Positions 8,463 through 15,161 of a stretch of DNA of 34,326 nucleotides are shown one piece after another. The notes beneath the pieces are model-generated. The model was not told where the DNA came from. It saw only the letters and a list, made by a program, of their open reading frames with translations, and searched no databases. Positions within the stretch are counted from its first letter, which is position 1; each line of letters opens with the position of its first letter. This DNA comes from Spirochaetales bacterium (GTDB lineage Bacteria; Spirochaetota; Spirochaetia; ARS1246). A program made the translations under genes and the position numbers. The DNA lies in the NCBI GenBank assembly GCA_016930115.1, contig JAFGHN010000130.1, positions 1 through 34,326 of the forward strand, in the 5' to 3' direction.

Positions 8463-9233
8463 ATGCTGCAAAAGAGAGTCATTATCTGCCTCGACGTGAG
8501 AGAGGGCAAAACGACAAAAGGGATAAAATTTAAGGGAAACGTCGATCTGGGTGATCCTGTCGAGATGGCACGGGCTTACTATGAAGACGGTGTGGACGAG
8601 CTCGTTTTTTACGATATCACCGCATCAGCCGAGAAACGAGGAATCATGATCGATGTGGTACGGAGGGTGGCAGAACAGATTTTTATTCCATTTTCCGTCG
8701 GCGGTGGGCTCGGATCTGTTGAGGACATGCGGGAGGTTCTGCTCGCCGGTGCGGAAAAAATAAGCGTCAATACACAGGCGGTGTCCAACCCCGGCATTAT
8801 CGATTCCGGGGCGGCGCTTTTCGGCAACCAGTGCATCGTGCTGGGGATGGATGTCGCCAGGGACGTGTCATCCGCAAGCGGATACCGCGTCTATACTCAT
8901 GGAGGGAGGACGAGGACCCAACTGGACGCGCTTCAATGGGCCAGAGAGGCCGAACAGCGCGGCGCAGGAGAAATCGTTCTCAATTCGATCGATGCGGACG
9001 GAACGAAAGAAGGCTATGAGCTCAACGTTACAAGAATGATATCCGAGGCCGTCGGTATACCGGTAGTAGCGTCAGGCGGGGCTGGGGAACCCGAACACCT
9101 GGCCCGGGTCTTCCGGGAAGGCAACGCTGACGCCGCTCTCATTGCGTCGATGGTGCATTACGGGAAATACACGGTGGCCCAGATCAAGTCCTTTCTTGCG
9201 GCGCGGGGCATCCCCGTGCGCACCACCGTCTGA
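8463..9233 (+). CDS. hisF: Imidazole glycerol phosphate synthase, cyclase subunit HisF
   Basis: A (beta/alpha)8 barrel of 256 residues, the usual HisF length. Catalytic acids are visible as Asp11 (ICLDV) and Asp130 (LGMDVAR). Phosphate-binding loops appear as SVGGGL, DADGTKEGYEL and ASGGAG. It uses ammonia from HisH to convert PRFAR to imidazole glycerol phosphate and AICAR. The start ATG 8463 is taken because the family begins at RVIICLDV and an AGGGG (8451-8455) lies seven bases before it. HisF often has SMDRDGTK at the 6th strand; here it reads SIDADGTK, a mild variation. Last gene of the murC-hisF run. Confidence 0.95.
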   Translation: MLQKRVIICLDVREGKTTKGIKFKGNVDLGDPVEMARAYYEDGVDELVFYDITASAEKRGIMIDVVRRVAEQIFIPFSVGGGLGSVEDMREVLLAGAEKISVNTQAVSNPGIIDSGAALFGNQCIVLGMDVARDVSSASGYRVYTHGGRTRTQLDALQWAREAEQRGAGEIVLNSIDADGTKEGYELNVTRMISEAVGIPVVASGGAGEPEHLARVFREGNADAALIASMVHYGKYTVAQIKSFLAARGIPVRTTV

Positions 9234-9244
9234 AGCGAAACTAC

Positions 9245-9274
9245 TTGTCTAATGAAAGACGATTTCTGTATTAT
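9245..9274 (+). promoter_or_regulatory. Putative promoter for the FmdB-like gene
   Basis: TTGTCT (9245-9250) and TATTAT (9269-9274) are separated by 18 bases, in an AT-rich gap after hisF. The expected leader is about 27 bases and contains GGAG (9296-9299), eight bases before ATG 9308. This suggests that the gene is transcribed separately from the his genes. Confidence 0.45.
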
Positions 9275-9307
9275 ATATCGATCCCCGTCAATTCTGGAGT
9301 ATTGCCG

Positions 9308-9628
9308 ATGCCGACTTACGAATATGAATGCTTGAAATGCAATCACCGGTTTGAGGTTATGCAGAGCATAACCGACGAGCCTCTGCGGGTCTGCCCGGAG
9401 TGCGGTGGAAAGGTCAGGCGTCTGATACACGGTGGCATGGGTATCATTTTCAAGGGAAGCGGGTTTTATTCCACAGACAACCGGAACGGGTCGCGAAAAG
9501 GCGGCGGAGAATCCGGACCTGCTCCCGATAAGGCAGCATCCTCCTCCGGTTCAAGCGCCGCCGGGGATGCTTCCTCCTCATCCGCCGGTCCAAAGAAGGA
9601 TACGGCAAAGCCCAAGGGACGCGCCTGA
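9308..9628 (+). CDS. FmdB family zinc-ribbon protein with Ser-rich tail
   Basis: A 106-residue protein. The first ~50 residues are the FmdB/CxxC_CxxC regulatory-type zinc ribbon: MPTYEYEC, two CxxC pairs (Cys8/Cys11 and Cys29/Cys32), then a Gly-rich stretch ending in IIFKGSGFYSTD. The rest is low complexity, rich in Ser, Ala, Gly, Pro and Lys, and probably disordered and basic. Family members are small and poorly understood; FmdB of Methylophilus was tied to amide-inducible regulation, but this cannot be transferred here. The start is ATG 9308, since the family always begins MPTYEY and GGAG precedes it. It is convergent with thiI. Confidence 0.9.
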   Translation: MPTYEYECLKCNHRFEVMQSITDEPLRVCPECGGKVRRLIHGGMGIIFKGSGFYSTDNRNGSRKGGGESGPAPDKAASSSGSSAAGDASSSSAGPKKDTAKPKGRA

Positions 9629-9631
9629 GGG

Positions 9632-9659
9632 CTGATTCCCCGGGTTGCGGGGCTTTCAG
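9632..9659. terminator. Hairpin between convergent fmdB-like gene and thiI
   Basis: CCCCG (9638-9642) and CGGGG (9648-9652) form a five-base stem with a GGTTG loop. An outer CTGA/TCAG pairing (9632-9635 with 9656-9659) lies across a small internal loop. There is no clear T run on either side, so this is a candidate bidirectional terminator only. Confidence 0.4.
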
Positions 9660-10819
9660 GCAGGCGGGTACCAGAACCTTTCCATCCCAGCGATTGACGC
9701 CGAGACGGGCCCGTCGAGCCCAAGGCCTGCGTAAGAGTGTTGCATCAGCGCGAAATCAGGGCGGATGAGCGGTTTTTCAGGCGAAAAGACCGTGCAGCAA
9801 TCCTCGAAAGGCAGGATCGAAGTTTCATAAGTACCGATCTTTTTCGCGGTTGTCACTATCTCTTCCTTGTCGAGGGCGATCAACGGCCTGAACACCGGCA
9901 GGCGGGAGGTACTTCCGGTGAAGCGCATGCTTTGCGCGGTCTGGCTCGCGACCTGGCTGAGTGATTCGCCGGTTACCAGACAGAGCGCCCCACGCAGGCC
10001 GCCGATTCGCGACGCGCAGTCCATCATCGCCGCGCGCATGAGGAGGGTAGTCTGTGGCCGCGGGGCGCCACGGCGTATTGCCAGAGCCACCTCAGTGAAG
10101 TGAACCACGTACAGGTTCAGGCCGCAGCACGGCCCGGAAAGCTTCTCTACAAGGGTTTTCACTTTCCCGAGTGCCTCTTCCGCCGTGTAGGGATAGGTGT
10201 GGAAGTACACGGCCTCGATGGCAAGACCCCGCTTGGCCATGAGATAGCCCGAAACCGGAGAGTCGATCCCGCCGGAAAGCAGCAGTATGCCCCTGCCGGC
10301 GACACCCACCGGTAGCCCTCCGGGTCCGCCGGCACCGTTGCCGTAGACATAAGCGCGGTCCCTGATTTCCACATGCACCACCAGATCGGGATGATGAACA
10401 TCGACGGTCATTTCAGGGAACCGGGCGCGGATATCGTCGCCGATTGCCTCGGCGATCTCGTGGGAGGTGAGGGGAAAGGACTTGTCGGACCTCCGTGCGG
10501 CGATCTTGAAGGTGCCTTGGCCCCGGGTTTCCAGGAAACATTCCACCTCGTGAAAGACGGCAGTACGGACATCGTCGATGCGCTTCTCTGCGACGGTCGC
10601 CTTTGCATAACCGACGATGCCGAAGGTGGTGGACAGGACTCCCATCGAGGCGTTTTCCGCAGCATCCTGTATCTCAAGCAGAACTCTGCCCTTTGACAGG
10701 GTGAGTTTCGGCTTGAAGGGCCTGAGCCGGCGTTTTATGTTCCGGACCAGTTTGTCCTCAAAGTACCCGCGGTTTCCGCCTTTGAGGGAGATTTCACCCA
10801 CTCTGATGAGAAAGAACAT
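9656..10819 (-). CDS. thiI: tRNA 4-thiouridine synthase ThiI
   Basis: A 387-residue protein like Bacillus ThiI, without the C-terminal rhodanese domain of E. coli ThiI. An N-terminal ferredoxin-like region and THUMP domain cover about residues 1-165. The PP-loop ATPase motif SGGIDS is at 182-187. The Cys341-Cys342 pair in EDCCTVFSP matches the region of the conserved disulphide-forming Cys. It adenylates U8 of tRNA and inserts sulphur taken from a cysteine desulfurase persulphide; ThiI can also support thiamine synthesis. The start ATG 10819 is used because the family begins FFLIRVGEISLKG. The gene starts one base after the stop of the desulfurase gene, so the two are almost certainly co-translated, as with nifZ-thiI in Bacillus. 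Confidence 0.94.
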   Translation of the reverse strand: MFFLIRVGEISLKGGNRGYFEDKLVRNIKRRLRPFKPKLTLSKGRVLLEIQDAAENASMGVLSTTFGIVGYAKATVAEKRIDDVRTAVFHEVECFLETRGQGTFKIAARRSDKSFPLTSHEIAEAIGDDIRARFPEMTVDVHHPDLVVHVEIRDRAYVYGNGAGGPGGLPVGVAGRGILLLSGGIDSPVSGYLMAKRGLAIEAVYFHTYPYTAEEALGKVKTLVEKLSGPCCGLNLYVVHFTEVALAIRRGAPRPQTTLLMRAAMMDCASRIGGLRGALCLVTGESLSQVASQTAQSMRFTGSTSRLPVFRPLIALDKEEIVTTAKKIGTYETSILPFEDCCTVFSPEKPLIRPDFALMQHSYAGLGLDGPVSASIAGMERFWYPPA

Positions 10820-10820
10820 G

Positions 10821-11987
10821 TCAGCGCCGCTCCATCTTACCGATGAAAAGCCGCGTTTCGGATTCGAGAGCTCCGCAAAAAGCTTCGCAGTCCGAGTGTT
10901 TCGTTTCAGGCCCAATCGAGACGCGTATCGCAGATTGGGCGAAAGCATCGTCCGTCCCCGAATTCGTCAGCACCCGCAAGCTCTTCTTTCCTCTTGATGA
11001 GCAGGCTGAACCGGTGGAAACGGCAAATCCCCGATCGTTCATGACCCTGACAAGGACCTCGCCCGGAATCGGCGGAAAAGAGATCGTCATGATAAAAGGC
11101 GAATAGTCATCCTCAGATCCGTTATCCGGCTGAACGAGGAGCCGCGCGCCGCCGAGACGGGACACGCGCTCGAGTATAAACCTCCTGAGCTCGCGCGCCC
11201 GGGAAAACCACTTCTCCCTCTCTGCTTCCCATCGTTCAATCGCTCTCTGGAGACCGAAAATCGCCTGGAGATTTTCGGTGCCGGGCCTCACGCCCCCCTC
11301 CTGTTCGCCGCCCCGGTGCACCACTGTAAGTGGGCGCCCGAGATAGAGAACGCCGGCGCCGCGAGGTCCACCCAGCTTATGCCCGCTCGCGGACAGAGAG
11401 TCTATCCCAAGATCGGCGCACCTGAGTTTCCATTTGCCAAACGCCTGCACCGCGTCGGTATGTACGTGAACGTGTCTGGAAAAAAGCGATTCCTTTTCCC
11501 TGATAAGGCGGCTGATTGTCTTTACCGGCTGGATTGCGCCGGTTTCGTTGTTGACGAGCATGACGGCCGCCAGAACGGTCGTATCATCCACTGCGGCGGC
11601 GAATCTTTCAGGATCAACGATACCGCCGGGTCCCGCCTTCACGTGCCGAAGGACAAACCCCGCGTGTTTGAGCGCGTTCGCCGGTTCGTACACCGACGGA
11701 TGCTCGATACCCGTAAGCACCACCGAGCCGCCGGCTTTTCTGGCGAGCAAAGACGACAGGACTATGTTATTACTCTCGGTCCCGCCGGCGGTAAAAAAGA
11801 TGTTTGACGGCGCAACGCCCAGGGTTCCGGCGCACGTCTCGCGGGCTTGCTCAATGCACTCTCTGGCGGCTTTCCCCGGACCGTGGACTGATGACGGGTT
11901 GGCAAAAAGCTCCAGCGCTGTTTCGCAGGCCTCCACGTGTATGTCAGGAATCGGCGGTGCGGTGGCGGCCCAATCCAGGTAGATCAT
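10821..11987 (-). CDS. Cysteine desulfurase (NifS/IscS family), likely sulphur donor for ThiI
   Basis: PLP enzyme of 388 residues that takes sulphur from cysteine to give alanine and an enzyme persulphide. Visible marks are YLDWAAT at the N-terminus, the TAGGTESNN cofactor loop, His96 in GIEHPS, the PLP lysine Lys204 in SGHKLGGPRG, and the persulphide Cys329 in STGSACSSRG. The active-site loop next to Cys329 is of the longer, NifS/IscS-like type. Its direct coupling to thiI points to a NifZ-like role in tRNA thiolation rather than general Fe-S assembly; no IscU or SufU lies nearby. There is no Shine-Dalgarno in front of ATG 11987, and a promoter-like pair lies at 11997-12025. It diverges from an ArsR gene. 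Confidence 0.93.
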   Translation of the reverse strand: MIYLDWAATAPPIPDIHVEACETALELFANPSSVHGPGKAARECIEQARETCAGTLGVAPSNIFFTAGGTESNNIVLSSLLARKAGGSVVLTGIEHPSVYEPANALKHAGFVLRHVKAGPGGIVDPERFAAAVDDTTVLAAVMLVNNETGAIQPVKTISRLIREKESLFSRHVHVHTDAVQAFGKWKLRCADLGIDSLSASGHKLGGPRGAGVLYLGRPLTVVHRGGEQEGGVRPGTENLQAIFGLQRAIERWEAEREKWFSRARELRRFILERVSRLGGARLLVQPDNGSEDDYSPFIMTISFPPIPGEVLVRVMNDRGFAVSTGSACSSRGKKSLRVLTNSGTDDAFAQSAIRVSIGPETKHSDCEAFCGALESETRLFIGKMERR

Positions 11988-11996
11988 TGGATGGAA

Positions 11997-12025
11997 AGTA
12001 TACCTGCACCGGATAGCGATAGCAA
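11997..12025 (-). promoter_or_regulatory. Putative promoter of the cysteine desulfurase-thiI operon (leaderless)
   Basis: On the - strand, TTGCTA (12020-12025) and TATACT (11997-12002) are 17 bases apart. Nine bases separate the -10 box from ATG 11987, with no ribosome site, so transcription would begin at about base 11990 and the leader would be near zero. The promoter lies in the gap shared with the divergent arsR gene. Confidence 0.55.
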
Positions 12026-12064
12026 GAACGGCAATGGTTCCGGCGGAGGCGACAGCCGCGGTGA

Positions 12065-12085
12065 TTTGTTGTCATCAGCAACGAA
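12065..12085. promoter_or_regulatory. Possible operator dyad between arsR and the desulfurase gene
   Basis: TTTGTTG (12065-12071) and CAACGAA (12079-12085) form an inverted repeat with one mismatch and a seven-base spacer. It overlaps the putative arsR -35 box. ArsR-family repressors bind such dyads in their own promoters, so autoregulation is possible; the repeat is short and may be chance. Confidence 0.25.
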
Positions 12086-12097
12086 AAGTAGTAATCT
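12069..12097 (+). promoter_or_regulatory. Putative arsR promoter (leaderless or near-leaderless)
   Basis: TTGTCA (12069-12074) and TAATCT (12092-12097) are 17 bases apart; the -35 is good and the -10 is poor. Ten bases separate the -10 from ATG 12108, with no Shine-Dalgarno site. Confidence 0.35.
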
Positions 12098-12107
12098 GGC
12101 ATTCGAT

Positions 12108-12437
12108 ATGTCAGACAGGCAATTGTGTTCCGATTCGGCTATCCAGCACTATGCTGAGCGATTAAAGGTCTGCGGCCATCCCATACGCCTCAAGCTCCTC
12201 TGTATGATTGAAAAAGAAAATGCCTGCGTGACCGAACTGTGGAGATGTCTCAACCAGTCGCAGCCGGTCATTTCGCAGCATCTTGCGGTCTTGAAGGAGA
12301 AGGGAATTGTGGAAGCCCGAATAGAGGGGAACAAGCGTATCTACTCGATCTGCGATCCTTTCATACGCAGTATCGTCAGGTCCCTCGATGTGGGAACCGG
12401 TCAACCGGTCATAACAACCTTTGAGATCAACGAATAG
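12108..12437 (+). CDS. ArsR-family winged-helix transcriptional regulator, Cys-rich
   Basis: A 109-residue protein with the ArsR/SmtB winged helix: GHPIRLKLLCMIE, CVTELWRCL, the recognition helix QPVISQHLAVLKEKGIV, and the wing RIEGNKRIYSI. It has six cysteines (7, 22, 32, 40, 47, 82), which is many for its size, but not the classical ELCVCD arsenic-site motif; the equivalent region reads ENACVTEL. The frame stays open upstream to about 11937, with an ATG at 11991 that would give 148 residues. I prefer ATG 12108 because the upstream extension is Gly/Ser-rich and overlaps the divergent promoter. It diverges from the desulfurase-thiI pair, so control of sulphur transfer by a thiol, persulphide or metal signal is a reasonable guess, not shown. 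Confidence 0.8.
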   Translation: MSDRQLCSDSAIQHYAERLKVCGHPIRLKLLCMIEKENACVTELWRCLNQSQPVISQHLAVLKEKGIVEARIEGNKRIYSICDPFIRSIVRSLDVGTGQPVITTFEINE

Positions 12438-12438
12438 A

Positions 12439-12488
12439 CCGGCGGCCACTGCGGCCCCGCAGGTTCACTACGAACCTGAACCCGCCGG
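12439..12488. terminator. Nested hairpin between convergent arsR and SLBB gene
   Basis: An inner perfect seven-base stem CAGGTTC (12460-12466) with GAACCTG (12472-12478) has a five-base loop that holds the SLBB stop codon. An outer CCGGCGG (12439-12445) can pair with CCGCCGG (12482-12488). There is no T run, so termination strength is uncertain. Confidence 0.45.
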
Positions 12489-14039
12489 CTCGGGAACGAG
12501 ATAAGTCATTATAAAATCAAGAACCGTCGTCACCGCGGTTACTATCGTCGTCACCCACGCGGTGGTAATAAAGACGTTTTGGGCCACATCATCCGCCGCG
12601 AAGAGCCACTTCTTGCCGACGTAGATGTGGGCTCCTGGCTCTACCGGAGACGTCAATTCTGCAGATTGTCTCGATCCGGATTCCGCGAGGAAGTATATTT
12701 TTCCCAGGTTTCCACGGATCGGATCGATTCCTCCCGAAAGAAGCAGGTAATCGGCAACCGAATAACCCGGGGTGTATGCCACCGCGCCGGGAAGATTGAC
12801 GGCTCCGCTCACGAAGACTTCGTTTCTGCGCAGCGGTATCAGAATGTAGTCACCCGGCTGGAGTTTCTCATTGCCCGCCTCGTCGCGCAAATGCCACACT
12901 CTTTCGAGCTCGAGGTTCCGGACCTCGCCGGTATCATTGCGCTTCAAGTAGCTTTCTTCCGCAACGGCCCTCGGGGTGGGACCGCCGACCTCCTCGAGAA
13001 CATCAAGAAGCGTGATTCCCGGGTAGTAGGGAAAATCGATTCTCAGGCTCCGGTCGGGCACCTGGACCGGCGTTTCGCCGGAAAGCCTCGATCCGTAGAT
13101 TGCGCCTTCTATGGTGATCCGCCTGACATTTTCGGAAATCGAACGCACCACCACCCTGTCGCCCGGAAAAATGGCGACATCCGGTCCGGTTTGCGCCGAT
13201 GCGGTGAGATGTGTGACGGCGCCCCTTGTGTCGATCCGGTGTATCTGGATGCGTTCCGTATGCGCGCCGGGAAGCGTGCCGCCGGCAAGGTTGAGGAGCG
13301 TCTGGAGGGTTTCACCTTCAACAAGCTCGTACACCCCCGGAAACTGGACGAGGCCGGAGATCGACACGGTTATCTGTGCGTCCGGGACAAAGATCGTATC
13401 TCCGGGCTTCAGATAAGGATTGGATTTGAGCTCTGCGTGGCTGTAAAACCTGGAGATATCGTATATGGTCGATCTTCCTTCTCTTTCAAGGCGGATCGAT
13501 CTGTAACTGCCGTTTGATTTAAACCCGCCCGAGACCGAGATTGCATCGATGAGCCGGTGCATGGGCGTCAGGACAACGAATCCCGGCCTCTCTACGTTCC
13601 CGTAGACAAACACGTTGAATTGCGCGGGTCCGGAAAGGGTGAAGCTCACGTGCTGGAGCGCAAGCGCCCTGATGAGTCCTTCCGAAATCTGCCGTTGGAG
13701 TTCGGGTATTGTTTTTCCCGTCGCGTCGATCCTGCCGAGCACCGGGATATTGAGCGTGTAATCCTCCTGCAGCTGGATGCTGTAGGTGGCCGTCCTCCCT
13801 CCGGCGGAGGCATCCAAGCCGATTCCCGCGCTCAGGACAAGATCAAACACGTCTCCCGGTGTCAGATTGTAATTGGAAACGTCTGCAAAATTTCTGTTGA
13901 TATTGGTCTGCACGGATCTGGTGATTTGAAAAATTGAGGCTTGAAGGCCGAAACCTTCTCCTCCCGAACCGCCGTCCTGCGCCGGACAGTTGAAAACCGC
14001 AAAAGCCCCCAAGAGTAGCACGGTAATTATCCGTTTCAC
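12468..14039 (-). CDS. Wza-like polysaccharide export protein with SLBB domains
   Basis: A 523-residue exported protein. The signal peptide spans residues 1 to about 21 (ending CPAQ); Cys18 could instead be a relaxed spirochaetal lipobox, but it fits poorly. A Poly_export-type domain follows (YNLTPGDVFDLVL at about 58-70, then LNIPVLGRIDA). Repeated SLBB units come next, each with a V.G.V..PG pattern, at about residues 143, 227 and 410, with a less clear one near 310-390. The C-terminus holds a hydrophobic helix (about 488-515), which in Wza forms the outer-membrane pore. This implies an outer membrane and export of a surface polymer. No tyrosine kinase, Wzx/Wzy or glycosyltransferase gene lies beside it. 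The start is GTG 14039, with no Shine-Dalgarno. Confidence 0.88.
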   Translation of the reverse strand: MKRIITVLLLGAFAVFNCPAQDGGSGGEGFGLQASIFQITRSVQTNINRNFADVSNYNLTPGDVFDLVLSAGIGLDASAGGRTATYSIQLQEDYTLNIPVLGRIDATGKTIPELQRQISEGLIRALALQHVSFTLSGPAQFNVFVYGNVERPGFVVLTPMHRLIDAISVSGGFKSNGSYRSIRLEREGRSTIYDISRFYSHAELKSNPYLKPGDTIFVPDAQITVSISGLVQFPGVYELVEGETLQTLLNLAGGTLPGAHTERIQIHRIDTRGAVTHLTASAQTGPDVAIFPGDRVVVRSISENVRRITIEGAIYGSRLSGETPVQVPDRSLRIDFPYYPGITLLDVLEEVGGPTPRAVAEESYLKRNDTGEVRNLELERVWHLRDEAGNEKLQPGDYILIPLRRNEVFVSGAVNLPGAVAYTPGYSVADYLLLSGGIDPIRGNLGKIYFLAESGSRQSAELTSPVEPGAHIYVGKKWLFAADDVAQNVFITTAWVTTIVTAVTTVLDFIMTYLVPEPAGSGS

Positions 14040-14045
14040 CCGCTC

Positions 14046-14075
14046 ATACTAACCGCAGGGAGAAACGGTAGTCAA
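14046..14075 (-). promoter_or_regulatory. Putative promoter of the SLBB export gene (leaderless)
   Basis: On the - strand, TTGACT (14070-14075) and TAGTAT (14046-14051) are 18 bases apart. Six bases separate the -10 box from GTG 14039, so the mRNA would begin at or next to the start codon. The -35 box overlaps that of the divergent aroB promoter. Confidence 0.5.
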
Positions 14076-14097
14076 GCCGCAGCCTATTCCCTATACT
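14069..14097 (+). promoter_or_regulatory. Putative aroB promoter (leaderless)
   Basis: TAGTCA (14069-14074) and TATACT (14092-14097) are 17 bases apart. Eight bases separate the -10 box from ATG 14106, with no ribosome site. The -35 boxes of this promoter and the SLBB promoter cover nearly the same bases on opposite strands, so the two would compete for polymerase. Confidence 0.5.
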
Positions 14098-14105
14098 CCC
14101 CCGGT

Positions 14106-15161
14106 ATGAACGTTTCCACCCGAAAATTCCGCTTCGGCGGGCGTGAATCAGTGGTAACCTTCGGCCGGATAGAAGACGCCGTTGGAGAAGAGAGCGCAAG
14201 CGGTCTCGTGGTCTGCGACGCGAATACCCAAAGGTTTGCCGGCTCCTTCGAGCTTGCGAAGGTGGTTCTTGAGGCCGGAGAAGAACACAAAAACTGGAAA
14301 AGCATCGAGCGCATCCTCGATACCGCTGTCAAGTTGAAACTGGGCAGGGATTCCCGGATCATCGGTATCGGCGGCGGTGTGGTATGCGACATGGCCGCCT
14401 TCGCTGCTTCAGTCTTTATGCGCGGCTGCCGGGTCACCCTTGCCCCCACAACGTTACTCGCCATGGTCGACGCTTCTATCGGTGGTAAAACCGGAATAGA
14501 TTTCGCCGGTTACAAAAACCTTGTGGGTTCTTTCTATCCCGCAGAGCGCGTGCATATTTCAGTACAGACACTTTTGACGCTTCCGGAGCGTGACTACAGG
14601 AGCGGATTGGCCGAGGTGATCAAACACGCACTTCTCGGGGCGGAGGACCTGCTTGAGCTTCTGGAGAAAGAACAGAAGCGATTCATTGAGAGGGAGGCCG
14701 GCGCAGTCGAGTCGAGCATATCGCGGTCGCTGGACATCAAGGGTGCTTTCGTGGAGCGTGATTTCACCGAGGACGGTATCCGGGCTCACTTGAACTTTGG
14801 CCACACTTTCGCTCACGCTCTTGAAGCTGCCACCGGTTTCGGCGGTTTCAGCCATGGTGAAGCCGTCGCCTGGGGAATGACCCGTGCGCTCGCAGCCGGT
14901 GTCGTGACGGGAATTACCGATAAAGCCTACGCGGAACGGGTGCGCCAACTGCTTGAGAGATACGGCTACTTCACCGGCGCGCTGCCGAAGGGGGTTACGG
15001 TCCAATCCGTCATGGCGGCGATGACGCAGGATAAGAAGAAACGACGCGGAGACCTCCGTTTTGTCCTGCAGCGAAATTGTGGTGATACACTGATTACGGC
15101 GCTCGATGAAGCGGTGGTTCGCGAAGTGTTGACGACCGATCAGGTTTCGAAAATCCGCTGA
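14106..15161 (+). CDS. aroB: 3-dehydroquinate synthase AroB
   Basis: Second enzyme of the shikimate pathway, converting DAHP to 3-dehydroquinate with NAD and a divalent metal. The length of 351 residues is typical. Motifs: the NAD-binding GIGGGVVCDMAAFAAS (88-102), PTTLLAMVDASIGGKTG (114-130), and metal ligands Glu170 (GLAEVIKHA), His233 (LNFGHTFAHALE) and His250 (SHGEAVAWGM). ATG 14106 is the only sensible start, and no Shine-Dalgarno is present. No other aro genes are nearby. The last 22 bases overlap the 3' end of the convergent helicase gene. Confidence 0.96.
   Translation: MNVSTRKFRFGGRESVVTFGRIEDAVGEESASGLVVCDANTQRFAGSFELAKVVLEAGEEHKNWKSIERILDTAVKLKLGRDSRIIGIGGGVVCDMAAFAASVFMRGCRVTLAPTTLLAMVDASIGGKTGIDFAGYKNLVGSFYPAERVHISVQTLLTLPERDYRSGLAEVIKHALLGAEDLLELLEKEQKRFIEREAGAVESSISRSLDIKGAFVERDFTEDGIRAHLNFGHTFAHALEAATGFGGFSHGEAVAWGMTRALAAGVVTGITDKAYAERVRQLLERYGYFTGALPKGVTVQSVMAAMTQDKKKRRGDLRFVLQRNCGDTLITALDEAVVREVLTTDQVSKIR

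Noticed and set aside
12579..13517. Long + strand open frame (312 codons) opposite the SLBB gene
   Set aside because: Basic, motif-free translation antisense to well-recognised SLBB domains; no promoter or ribosome site.
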